DNA from: Camillea tinctor
Taxonomy: Eukaryota; Ascomycota; Sordariomycetes; Xylariales; Xylariaceae
Reading direction: 5' to 3'
Length of the DNA stretch: 64,000 nt
Assembly (NCBI GenBank): GCA_022578605.1
Contig: MU394120.1
Coordinates: 62,001 to 126,000 of the forward strand
A program made the position numbers and the translations under genes. Numbering within the stretch: position 1 is the first letter of the stretch; every line of letters starts with the position of its first letter. The notes beneath the pieces were generated by a model, which searched no databases, had not been told where the DNA came from, and saw only the letters and a list, made by a program, of their open reading frames with translations. Below, piece by piece: positions 45,856 to 57,504 of the stretch.

Positions 45856-47862
45856 CTACTCCTCAGACCCAAGCGGTGGGAACAAGCTACTGTACCGCCC
45901 CGAGCCGAGGTCTATGGTCGGAGTCCCATATTCGGTATCGGCGTATATCTTCGCATCGATGAGACTCCGTCGGTTGGCGGCGACGCCCAGTCTATCGAGC
46001 AATTCCGCCGCCTTCTCGGGAATGAACGGCTGCAGAAGGATACCCACGATGCGCAGCGATTCCGCGACGTGGTAGACCATCTGGTGTACGGCCACGATGT
46101 TGCCCTCCTTAACCTTATCCCACGGCGCAGCATCTGTAAGGAATTTGTTCGTCTATAAAGGGTGTTTCATTCTCAGTTAGATTATTTTACTTTGACGGTA
46201 CGTCCCTCATTCGGCTGGAATCAGGAAGAAACTCACATTGTATGCTATTTCCATGATCTCCCTCAGCGCTACGTTAGGGTTGAGTGTGTCCATGTTCTCA
46301 AACACTATCTTCATAGCCTGTTCTACTTCGTTCTTGTAGGTTTCGACGATAGGTAGAAGCGGGCTTGGGTGCTTTTGTGTCATGAATTTAACGGCTTCTC
46401 TTACACTCCAGTCTTTCGGTCGCGTGACTCTGTTGAGCAGGTTTCCGAGCCCCCCTTGGAGCTTCTTGTACTTCTCAATAATCAACTCGTTGTTGTAGTC
46501 GGCGTCGTCGGTTATCGCACTACCGTGCATCAAGAAATAGCGAAGGATATCCACGCCCCAGCGACTCAGGGCAAAGAAAGGGTTTACAACATTGCCCCGA
46601 GACTTGGACATCTTTTTCTTGCTCATCAACCAATGACCATGGCTCAGGACTTGCCTGGGCAGAGGTAGGTCGACTGCCATGAGGAGAGCAGGCCAATACA
46701 CGCAGTGGAAACGGACAATGTCTTTCCCCACGACATGTACATCGGCGGGCCATCCCTGAGTGTGTTCCGAGCCTGGCCGCCACACAGGATATCCTGCTGT
46801 GGTAAGGTAGTTGACAAGAGCATCAACCCACACGTAGATGGTCTGGCTCGGGTCATCTGGTACGGGTATGCCCCAGCTCAGACGGGAGGCAGGGCGGGAT
46901 ATCGAAAGATCCTCGAGATGGTTTTGCACCCAGTCGATCACCTCGACAAAGCGATTACGCGGCACCACCCAGTTCGGATTGTCGTGGTAAAACTGTAGGA
47001 GCCTATCGCGAAAAGCCGTGAGTCGGAAGTGGTAGTTTCTCTCCTCGAGCCACTCGACCGTGTTACCAGTCTCCATCGAGACCATGATGACCTTGCCGTC
47101 GACTGGAGACACGTCCTTGGCGACCATAGATTCGGGATAGAAGGTCTCGTCGCTGACACAGTACCATCCCTCGTGCTTCGACTCGTATATGTACCCGCTA
47201 TCACGGAGACGGGCCCAGAAGTATCTAACGGCATCTCTATGTTCGGGATCGGTCGTGCGAATGAAGTAGTCGTTCGTGATGTTCGCTTTCTTGGCCAGGT
47301 CCCTGAAGGTTTCGGAATTGGTGTCGCATAGCAACTTGGGATGCATATCTTGCAGTTCAGCAGCTTGCTGGACCTTCATCCCGTGCTCGTCGGTGCCGGT
47401 GCTCAAGTAAACTCGTTTTCCCTTTAGAACTTCCCATCGCTTTATGACGTCGGCGACGAGCATGCTATATAAGTGACCAACATGTGGAGCTTAATGGTCA
47501 ATGTTTCCCCCCCCTAAAAGTCAATCATCCATGTTTTCTTTCGAATCTATGGCTCCGGGGGTAGGGGGAGGAACGAAAGGGGGGAAGGAAAAGGGGGGAT
47601 TCATACAGGCATTGACGTAGAATATAGGTGTGGTCACATAGTATGGCTTGTCCTCCTTGAGCTGCCCTTGAGCTGGGCTATCGATATCGTTACTTCTGGT
47701 GGTGGCTGTGGTGGTGAAGCTTCTGCCGTTGCTAGTAAAGCGCATGTGTCGAGCTTGGGTGGTTTTGCTTCCACATGACGAGCATACCCAGCCATTGCGG
47801 CTTGCGGCAATGGCTCGTAATGTCCATATCTGCCGACCTGAGGTCCCCCAGAGGCCCTTCAT
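45856..47862 (-). CDS. MSM1: Methionyl-tRNA synthetase, mitochondrial
   Basis: Three exons: 47607..47862, 46237..47489 and 45856..46152; 1,806 nt, 601 residues. It charges mitochondrial tRNA-Met. The first ~65 residues are Arg/Ser/Thr-rich with few acids (MKGLWGTSGRQIWTLRAIAA and SFTTTATTRS), consistent with a mitochondrial presequence. The class I start [23 protein letters not shown] carries the HIGH box as HVGH at about 88-91, created across intron 1. KMSKS is at about 378-382. The helical anticodon-binding region follows, and the last exon has TNKFLTDAAPWDKVKEGN. There is no zinc-finger pair of the cytosolic type, supporting the mitochondrial form. Confidence 0.95.
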
Positions 47863-48913
47863 ACCTTTGTGTGCATACTTTAGCTGTGATGGTGTGATTG
47901 TGATTGATGTAAGTGGACGACGATACTAAAAAGGTTTGTAGGAATAGATTCTGAGTTTGAATTTACATACTACTAGTGCTTCTAGTGGACCTACATAAGT
48001 ACTTAAGTAGTACAGCTAAGTACCGAAAAAGAAAGAAGAAGAAGAGAAAAGTGTCGGCGCGGAACCTCGCTTCGTCCGACAGGCCAGGGAGGTATTTACA
48101 CCTATTTTACCCCTCCGTCCCTCCACTGACGTAGGAGTTTAAGCTTAAGCCATTGCCCTGTATGTACCCCTGCACACAAACACGCTTAAGTAAGTTAGGG
48201 TGGGGACATCAATGAAACTTGGAAGGTAGACCACGACTAATAAATAGTAGAAGGGTATTGGTGGGGTGCGCTATAAATGTTAGCGATGCAGTACTAGTAA
48301 CCTAGCTTTCACCATCTCTCCTACAACAACAACCAATATACTATATCCACATTATACCATATCAGTATCTGTTGTAAGCCTCTAATATTCAACGAAAGCA
48401 TAGAGAACTTATAATACTTTCCTAATTAGGTTGACGTGATTTTTCAAGTCAGCAACCATGATTATTATTGGCGAAACCATTCCACCACTCACCAATTCAA
48501 TCACATATATCAGATGTTATTGACCCAAGGCGCAGCGAGCGGGCGAGCAGGCTGGGCGCTGACATCTGCTATGTCCTCGCCCCTCCGAGTTACAAGTGAA
48601 AACGAGGGCAAAAAAGATGAGTGCTTTATCCTCGGCCGTTGGCTGTCCTGTATGCACATAATGGATCTGTGTTAGTGAGGCAAATATTATGCAAGTTGAG
48701 AGGAACGGCGAGGCTGAAGCTGAAAGGAAAAGGCAATATGATAGAGCTACTTATTCATGACCACAGCTAAGCCCCCTCTCCCCTCCTCTTGTCCTCTTGT
48801 CCTCTTGTCCTATTCTCTTCACTTCTCTTGCTCTACCTGTTCCTCATCTTTTCTCCCTTCTGTAAGTTGGGAAGTGTATTACGGTATTGTATGAGATCTA
48901 GATATATATCACA
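47863..48913. other. Intergenic region between divergent genes
   Basis: Promoter region shared by MSM1 (minus) and the receptor gene (plus). Contains a CCTCTTGT tandem near 48,785-48,810. No gene is supported. Confidence 0.55.
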
Positions 48914-51900
48914 ATGACAGATCAACGATCCCCGCTGAAACTCCTGTCACTGGGTAAATAACCCCCTCTCCCTAAGGGTCATTCTTAGCGGCAACTGATT
49001 TCCTTTACAGACGGAGGAGGTGTTCGAGGTCTAGCGAGCTTGATCGTTATCAAGCATTTAATGAAACGAGTCAATCCAGCTCATCCTCCAAAACCGTGTG
49101 ACTATTTTGACCTGATAGGTGGCACGAGTACCGGGGGGTAAGTATCTCTCACTGAACTTCTCGTGGTAATGTATTCTAACGGAGGCAGAATAATCGCTAT
49201 CATGCTTGGCCGTCTCCGAATGGACGTGCAGACCTGCATTGACAAATATGTGGAATTATCATCAGCCATCTTTGAATCAAAGAGACACTGGGTCAATATT
49301 ATATCTAGAGCCAAGGACAAGTGGGAAACTCGAGGGAAGTTTAGATCAGACGCCCTCGAGCGCTTGATGCGCGATGTAATTGAACAGGAGCTTGGTAACC
49401 CTGAAGAGAAGATGTTTGATCCTACGGGTTGTTGTAAAGTGTATGTGATGGCCAGATCCTAACATTATCTATATGTTCACCACGTCTCGTAGGTTCGTTT
49501 GCTCGTTCACCAAAAATCTCACTACACCTGTCCTCATTCAGTCATACAAGACGGAGCACAGCGTCGATGCTCAAGCATTATCCGACTGCACCATCTGGCA
49601 AGCCGCTCGAGCGACATCAGCTGCGGCAACCTTCTTCGACCCAATTCAAATCGGGCTACAGACATTTGTTGATGGTGCCACGGGCAACAACAATCCTGTT
49701 ACGCATGTCCTTGACGAAGCCAAGTTAATCTGGCCTGACGCGGTCAGTCATGGGCGCGTCCAATGTATAGTCAGCGTTGGCACTGGTCTTCTAGATGATA
49801 AAAATTTCGGAGATGACCTGAGGGAATTAATTCAAACCCTGAAACATATTTCTACCGAAACGGAAATGACAGAGAGTCGCTTCTTCAGAGATCACGAGCG
49901 TCTAGGCATAGGCGGCAGATATTTCCGCTTCAATGTCAACCAGGGCTTAGCAGACGTCCAGCTTGGTGCTTCCGAAAGTCTGGGGATAATCGAGGCAGCG
50001 ACAGAGAAATATCTGCGGGATGACCGAGTTGGACGCTCGATAAATAAGTTTGTATCAAGCAAGGCAGTGATGTATCGTACGTTTCAAGCCTAAACCAGGA
50101 AGACGGCTTGTCTAATGAGTAATAGGTTTATTCTCCCAAAAGGAAAGAGAGCAATACCTAGAATGGCTACGCCCCATAGACACATCCAGTTTCCATTGTG
50201 ATGCTCAACTCCAGAGGAGAGTGAGAAATAGGTGGTTTTTTGGGGCACCCCTACGGTCTTGATGCAAGAGAAAAGCTCGGTCCTCTGGCTTGTAGGCAAG
50301 CGTTCGTCACCTATACTAGCAATTATCTAAGTTGAACTATACGACTAACCTATCGCTGTAGCTGGTGCTGGAAAAACGATTCTCAGTTCGTCTGTTATTG
50401 ACTATCTCCAAATTCGGGATATCAAAGTGCTCTACTTCTATTTTTCTTTCGAGAATTCTGAGACTCAGAATATTGTCAACTTCAAGCACTCTTTATTGGT
50501 TCAGTTGGTAAAATCGCTTATGCGTGAGGTCGGAGATGAAAAAAAGAAGGACCACTGGTACATTCCGGATGCATTTCAACGTCTATTTAGAGACTATCAA
50601 CCATCTCGAAGCCCTCCAATAGAGAAGGTCGAGGAGACTTTCTGGGAGCTACTGGAAGAGTCGCCCCAGACTTATATTGTCGTCGATGCGTTGGATGAGT
50701 GTTCATGCGAAGATACTCGACTGTCTGTTATGGAATTCTTGCAGTCGTTCCAGAAGAATCCGAATGGTGATAACCACGTAATGATAACTAGTAGGTGGCT
50801 GGAGGATGCCAACCTGCGATTAAAACCCAAGAACACGATCCATATGGCACCTGAGAACGTCAACGGAGACATCAAGAGGTATTTGGATGCTTGGCTGGAG
50901 TCTATGACGTGGACACACAGCTTGAAGATGCAAGTAATGCAAAAGCTGATAGAGAAAGCTGATGGAGTCTTCCGTTGGGTGGCACTCCAACGTCTCAACC
51001 TCCTGCGTTGTAAAAGAGAAATCGAAGTGAACCAAGCACTCAAAGAGCTCCCTAAGAACCTCGAAGAGACGTACAAGGTCATGTTAGAAAGAATATACCA
51101 TCTTCATTACGAGCCAGTGCTATCTGTCATCAAGTGGCTAGCCTATTCCAGGCGGCCATTGCGACTTGGCGAAGTTGCTGAAATCGCCGTGATTCGATAC
51201 ACGCGAGATTCGGAGCGTGAATCTACGTTATTCCAACCTGAAGATAGATACCCCAGTATCGACGCAATTCGATCAATACTATCAGGCTTGATCGTGGTAT
51301 CTGGTGTCGAAGATGAAGCTGAAATAATCGAAGGTGGTGATGGCAGGGTCTCTTTCTCCCATTTTACCGTACAGGAGTACTTGGAAGGACCAAACACTGT
51401 GCCGTCTGTGTTTCACCTCGATGAAACTGAAGCTCACTGGTATATTACGAGTTCATCTTTGTCTTATATTCGTTACTACGACAGTGTAAGTAACGAGACC
51501 TTGAAGTTCCGAGCCGATGAAATGGAGGTATCCTCAAAAGACAACACCAATCCTAGCTTGGATACAGCAAAACAGGACCCATCTAGATGTTGCGACTTGG
51601 GTCCCGGAGAAAATATCTGTCACAAGCGGTTCCCACTCTTGTTATACGCAATAAAGTATTGGTGGAGACATTATCTCGCATTCCAGAGCCGCAGCGGACA
51701 GCTACGAAAAGCTAATAACTGTGGACTTGATGATCATATAGGGCCTGTACTCCAGCTATCTATTGAGACGGGCCTAACCGATGAAGGATATGACCATATA
51801 GGGCTGGAAAATATATGCTCCTCTTATTTCCCATCGTTTACAATACATGAGGTGCGTCGAGATTTTGAGTTCGATTGGGAAGCCAAAGAATCTTTACATA

Positions 51901-53078
51901 GAGCAGCCAGAACCAACGACTTGCAGCTCATCAAGATCCTGGTTGATGCAGGGGTGGATATAAACATGAAAAGCCGTTCCGGCCTAACACCCTTAGCTAT
52001 AGCGGCGTTTCAAGGACATATAGAAGCCACCATATATCTAGTGCAACAGGGCGCGACGACTGATATTGCTGACTTCGACAATATTGTCCATATAGCTATA
52101 AGGACTATGGAAGCCTGCAGCGCAGCTGTGTGTCTCACTGATGATCATGAAATAGAAGGAATCCCAAAGCAACAAAAAGGCTGGACACCGTTGCATTGGG
52201 CGGTTAAAAGAGGCCATAGACTCACTGCTACAAAGCTGATAGAATTCGGGGCAGACATATTTCATAGTTCTCGTTTGGGGCTGACCCCTTTCGGACTAGC
52301 AATGATGATGGGGCAAGAAGATGTCGTCGAAGCAATGATAAGAGGCAATAATGAGGCGTGTGTTGCATGGCAGAGCACCGGTTTGCCAGGTTGGAGAGCA
52401 ATTCACTTTGCTGCTGTATATAGGAACGAAACCATCATGGGGATGTTACTTGATGCAGGCGCCCAGTTGAATCTAAGGGCGGGAGATAAAGGACTTTCGC
52501 CATTGGATCTTGCTGCCATCGGGACGTTGGCATACTGCAAGGGATTGGCGTATCAGGGAAGCCTAGATATCGCAAAGATGATAGCCCAAAATGTCGTCTG
52601 CGGGGACGCTTCCTCAGCGATAGCGTGGCTCATTCGCCATGGAGCAACTATGAAAGGTGGAGGGCCTTGTGACCAGTCCCCTTTGCACTTCGCTGCGCTG
52701 TACGGTCAGCTACGGAGCACGATACAGCTCTTGGAGAATAATGCCGAACTAGAAGCTGAGAATAGCCAAGGTCTCACCCCTCTGGCTAACGCGGTTTTTC
52801 GCGGGCACGACGCCGTTGTGAAGGAATTCATTTCTCGAGGGGCAAATGTCGATGCTGTTGCCAAGGGCAATACATCGCTGTTAATTATGGCGGCAGCTCA
52901 CGAGCGTAGAGGCATACTGGAACAGCTAATGAGAGCGAAGGCAAACCCTTTCATCCGACATAAGGGGTCGGGAATGACAGCCTTGGATTATGCAGAAGAC
53001 GCAGATGACTACGATCTTGTAGAGATACTTACAAAATATCAGGATGACTACAGGGGATGGATTAGTACAGATAGATGA
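48914..53078 (+). CDS. Patatin-NACHT-ankyrin NOD-like receptor (frame interrupted in hinge exon)
   Basis: Exons 48914..48953, 49011..49137, 49189..49440 and 49493..50076 encode a patatin-like lipase domain. It has the oxyanion loop DGGGVRG (14-20), nucleophile elbow GGTSTGG with Ser ~53, and the catalytic Asp in DGATGNNNP (~200). Exon 50126..50301 carries the linker (EREQYLEWLRPIDTSSFHCD) and stops at 50260. Exon 50362..53078 continues with PGAGKT (Walker A), FYFSFEN, YIVVDALDECS (Walker B), the NACHT-associated helices, and about eight ankyrin repeats from residue ESLHRAARTND on. Joining 50076 directly to 50362 keeps the frame (3,720 nt, 1,239 residues); including the hinge exon ends the protein at 379 residues. 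Fungal receptors of this plan sense non-self or damage and trigger incompatibility-type cell death. The patatin domain would be the lipid-hydrolysing effector. Both catalytic and ATPase motifs look intact apart from the hinge lesion, so recent decay, regulated splicing or a base-call error are all open. Confidence 0.85.
50126..50301 (+). other. Hinge exon of the receptor with 1-nt frame defect and TGATG overlap
   Basis: The exon is 176 nt, bounded by phase-1 introns on both sides (50077..50125 and 50302..50361, the latter with a GTTCGT donor). A frame-preserving exon would be 177 nt. The first part encodes a typical linker ending FFGAPLRS, then TGA at 50260-50262. From the overlapping ATG at 50262 the next frame reads MQEKSSVLWLVGK and splices to PGAGKT, giving a textbook GKPGAGKT Walker A. 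One missing base next to TCTTG explains the shift. Confidence 0.8.
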
Positions 53079-54257
53079 TTAGAGCGACTGAATGCACTTG
53101 TTTGAACTTAGGAATAGATAAGAAGTCCCTTCAGGGGGTACAGCGCACCGACGGATGCCCTGGTGAATATATGTTGTTGTTGTTGTTGCGGCGAGAACTA
53201 GGAGAACCAGGAGCCATATAAATGGCTAAGCATATATATATATATTACGTTGTTCTATGATGGATGGAATCTTCGTTTCTTTTCCCAGGTAGTCAGCAGC
53301 AATTTAAGGAGACGAATGTTATGGAGACTATAGGAACCAGGAACCCTTAGTTTTCTAGTCACCGCAATCCAGTTCTACACACTTTATTCATTCAATTTTT
53401 TAACGATTCATCGCCAACTTTGATAGTTGGTAATGGAATCATTCTTTCCGCCTACTATCGCAAACTAAACAGTATGATGGTTCGGTGTCGCAGGCTGAAG
53501 CTCAGCATTAGCCCCCACAGCCTCGTGCAACTGAGGATAGGGGGGACTCCATCCCCAGTGCAATATACGGCATATTTCCTAGCTAGACACTCAATTCCCT
53601 AGACGTATGTTAAAGAATTTCTTGATTATATCTTGCAGTGTAATATTGAAATAAAAATATAATCTTCGAAGTGTTGTTGTCGCAGCTTTACCTGCTATCT
53701 AGGAGTTGTTGCACTGGATATTTCGCATGCCCTCATTTTTACTGTTTTCGTCAGCTCCTCGTTGACAATGGTTCTAGTCTCTGGCATATTCTCGCTATGG
53801 CAGGGACATCTAAGAATATTAAAGTGATATAAACCTCACACATACTTCCCTGACCTACATACCAAGTTTCATCACTCTCTTGACGATAACAATGTGAGTT
53901 ACGAGGCAGCATGCAAGGACCTTGGTATAGCAATTTTGTGTCATCTTCATTGTCGTTTTACGTTCACTACCATCTATCTATCCTTATTAAACTCCTTTTG
54001 TTCCCTCACTACTTTTCTTTTTACCTCGAAAAAAGCACATTGCACGTAATCATCCAGCTAGGTCCATGATAGCCCTGGTGTCATCTAAGAAGAGCAGCCA
54101 AGCATCCTCCAAACAGATAGGCCGTGGCCTGACATCCGTGGCCTGTGATCCGCACACCTGTCATCTATCATGCTGCGCCGGATATCCCTCCATTTCTTTT
54201 TAGTATAATCGTACAAAAACCGCATTAGGTGAAACACATCTGGTAAAAACAAATAAA
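53079..54257. other. Convergent intergenic region
   Basis: 3' flanks of the receptor and RAD16. Contains a short GTT run near 53,172-53,188 and an AT dinucleotide run near 53,232-53,247. ORFs of 60 codons only. Confidence 0.6.
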
Positions 54258-57200
54258 TCAAGATCCTCTAAAGAGGAACTGAAGATCTTCTGGAGTCAAA
54301 GACTCCATAGCCGCATCGTCCGAGTTAATGGTCGAATTGATCATGTTAGTCTTCTTCTCTTGGAGAAGTACCATGCGGCTCTCTACCGAGTCTTCAATGC
54401 ACAGACGCTTGATAATGCAAGGACGTGTTTGTCCGATACGATGGCATCGATCAGCCGACTGCCACTCCGCGGCAGGATTCCACCATCTAAAGGCTGATAG
54501 TTAGCTTACTGTCTGAGTTGTAATAGGAATGAAAGAAAAAAAAAGGGTCGACTCACGGATCAACAATGAAAACACGAGATGCCTCAGTGAGATTCAGTGC
54601 CACACCACCAGCCTTCAGCGAGACCAGGAAACATTCCACATCAACATTAGTCATGAAATGATTGATGGAAGCCTGTCGTTGTGCCGGAGTCATGCTCCCA
54701 TCAAGCATCACCGTCGTGATACCTGCACGTCGAAGACGCCACTCAATAAGTTGCAGCATTGTAGTGAACTGCGAGAAGATGATTGATTTATGCGAGGCAT
54801 TGTTCGATCGCAGTTTGTGCAGCTCGTGGACGAGCAACTCAATTTTGGACGACGAGGTCCAATTCTCCATCTTGATGCGATTGATGATCGATGATTTCTT
54901 GACTAGTGTTTCATCTTGCTCAATCTCGGGCTGCTCAAGGTCAATAGACAGCGGAATATGACACTGTGGGCAGTCAGGCTGGTCTTGTGAGTTGATATAG
55001 CTCTTGGCACAAACGCGGCAGAAGTCATGCTTGCATCTGGACCGAATCGCTTCCTCGGCAGGTTCGTCACAAATGCAGCAGACTATCACATTCTGTCCGC
55101 CTTCACTAGATTTTTTCAGAATCAGATCGGGATGGTCTGCGGCCTGGCGCATTTGCATAATCAAACCGAAGATGTTGGCATAGTTGTTAAGAAGAACACC
55201 TTGTGCTACATAAGTATCAAACTTGCGTTGGCTGTTGGTCATGATACTGTTAGCAAAGTCATTCTCTTCTTCTCCAAAGAACTGTCGGTCGACCTGGATC
55301 TCCTTGACGGGGAGTTCCATCGAATCGGTATGGTTCATCTTCAGACGGCGCAACATGATCCGCTCGGTCATAAGACGAAGCTTATGGAAGGCTTTCTTGC
55401 CACGACCTCGATTTCCGTATTTCTGAATAGGGTTAAGCAACTCTTGGTTGAAGACAGACACATGGCCCATTGAGAAGTGGTTACCTTCGATTGATTAGCG
55501 CAAACTAAATGGTAAGATATAACTCAATATTCAGACTTACAGTGTACACAGTTGCCGTCCTCATTCATATCCCATTCCACGGTGGAGCAGGGACACTGTT
55601 TGCAAAAATAAGATGCGAAGGGCGCGATATTGAGGAATCGAATCAGGGAAAAGAACTCTCCAATTCGATTCTGTAGCGGCGTGCCAGTCAAGCACCATCG
55701 ATACTCGACCTGCAGAGCGAAGCAAGCTTTGGCCGTCATCGTAGTCCTTGTCTAAATGGCTGAATTAGATACCAAGCTTCAGGAGTTAGGAGGTGATACT
55801 TACCTTGATACAGTGGGCTTCATCAAGAATGACTCGGTGAAACTTGATCTGATGAATAGCACTCTTTTCTTTGTAAAGACCTTCCTTTCGCTTGAACCCC
55901 TTTTCTTGCTTGCGATACATAGACTCCAGGCTATTGTAGGACATCATGATAACATCATACTTTTTCAATTCTCTAGCCGTAAGGTTTTTGGCCTTGGAAT
56001 TAGTACCATGAAAGACCAACGTCTTCAGTTTCTTGTTGGTATATGCATCGATTTCAGCAGTCCACTGCATTAATGCAACAGGGGGGACGAGAACCAGTGT
56101 AGGGGTCTTGGCTGGATAGTCAGACATGATTAGAGAGACCGCTTGGATGGTTTTGCCGAGACCCATCTCATCTCCAAGCAGTCCTCCCTTCCATTTCATA
56201 GATTCCATAGCTTTCATCCAAGCGAGTCCTTCAAGTTGGAAAGGCTTTAACTGGCGGGAGATGGTCGTTGGTTGCTCAGCCTTCACAGCCTTAAGTACGG
56301 GCATTTCCTTAAGCTCTCTCCACATAGTCTTGAGTTCGGGATGGAAAGCCTCGAGTTTTTGTCTTGCCTTTTGGGCTCGACTCATGTTCGTAGGGCGGGC
56401 ATATGCACGGCGCATTTGATTGAATCGCGCAGCACCATCAGCAGCTTGACCATCGTCTTGGTCATCATCTTGGTCAAAATCCAGGTCCGAATCAAAAGAA
56501 TCACTAAATGGGTCGTTTAAGAATGCAGGCTCATCGCTGTCATAGTCGGCCATGGAGGCGATATCAGATGGTAATGGATGGCGGGTACCTTTTGCTCGGG
56601 TAGATTTATCAGTGTTCGTGAGAGTAGCTCCACTACCTGAGACCCTTTGCTTCTTGCGGGATGGCGCGGACTTGGAGAGCGGCTCTTCATCCGCTTCTTC
56701 GTCGCTGTCGGAGATGGAAGGCCCATCATCGTTATCCTCATATGAATCACTATCGGAGGCGATAGCGGCGTGGTTTCTCTTGCGACTAACACCCCGATTG
56801 CCCGTGGGGGTTCGAGCGACAGCCTTGCCTTTACCCTTATTGATTCTCGGTTGCTTCATAGACTGGGAGGTAGAAAGCACGTCATCGGATTCGTGATCAT
56901 CCAGGTTCGGGGCAAGAGAAGAGTTCTTCATACTTCTTCGACGAAAGGCTATCTCGTCCTCCTCACGCTGGAGTCTGCGAGCTACAGTTGCGTTATGGGA
57001 CCGATCACCGCCGAAGAGCTCGTCATCATCATCATCGGAGTCTTCAGCATAGCAATTCGGCTTACGTTGGGCTCTTCTGGGGCGAGTAGCTGCTGCAGAA
57101 CCGAACCCTTTGGGCTTGCGACCAGCGTCTTCGGGGGCGTCAGGGAGCTCAACAACAATGCGCGATCTGGATTTAGAGCCCGATGGCGCAGGCTTGGTTG

Positions 57201-57504
57201 AAACCGAAGGGGCCGGAGTTACAGCGCTGCTAGTGGCTGGAGTTGAGTACTCGCTCTCAGAGGCTGTAGTTGTTGGAGTGGGTGCAGATGAGGTAGAGTT
57301 GCTGCTGAAAGCTGAAGACTTAGTTCTACCACGGCCAGTTTTAGCAGATTCGGCTGCCTTGTTGCCCAACTCGGTCAATTGGTTGCCATTGGTAGCTGCG
57401 GGACTGCCGGAATTGAGATTGGTGTCATTGTCATTGTCATTGTGTATAGCAGAAGAAGACGCTGCCTTTGCAGCAGCAATAGACCGCCGTGTTGTGCGCG
57501 CCAT
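54258..57504 (-). CDS. RAD16: DNA repair protein Rad16 (SNF2 ATPase with RING finger)
   Basis: Four exons: 55804..57504, 55541..55751, 54557..55484 and 54258..54486; 3,069 nt, 1,022 residues; introns of 52, 56 and 70 nt. The start is ATG 57504 ([15 protein letters not shown]). Residues 1-360 are Ser/Asp/Glu-rich and probably disordered with basic patches. The SNF2 motor begins [16 protein letters not shown], motif [12 protein letters not shown] is at about 444-454, and motif II is DEAHCIK. The split-helicase insert contains a C3HC4 [24 protein letters not shown]...CPQC, at about 773-812. The C-lobe has [18 protein letters not shown], then [20 protein letters not shown]. With Rad7 it forms NEF4, which finds lesions in silent chromatin for global-genome repair and serves in a ubiquitin ligase. 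Rad7 is encoded divergently 1.9 kb away. Confidence 0.97.

Noticed and set aside
50281..50361. GC-AG intron starting at 50296 in the receptor
   Set aside because: It would keep the frame but yield LVAGAGKT, without the first P-loop glycine. The GTTCGT donor at 50302 gives the canonical GKPGAGKT, so that was preferred.
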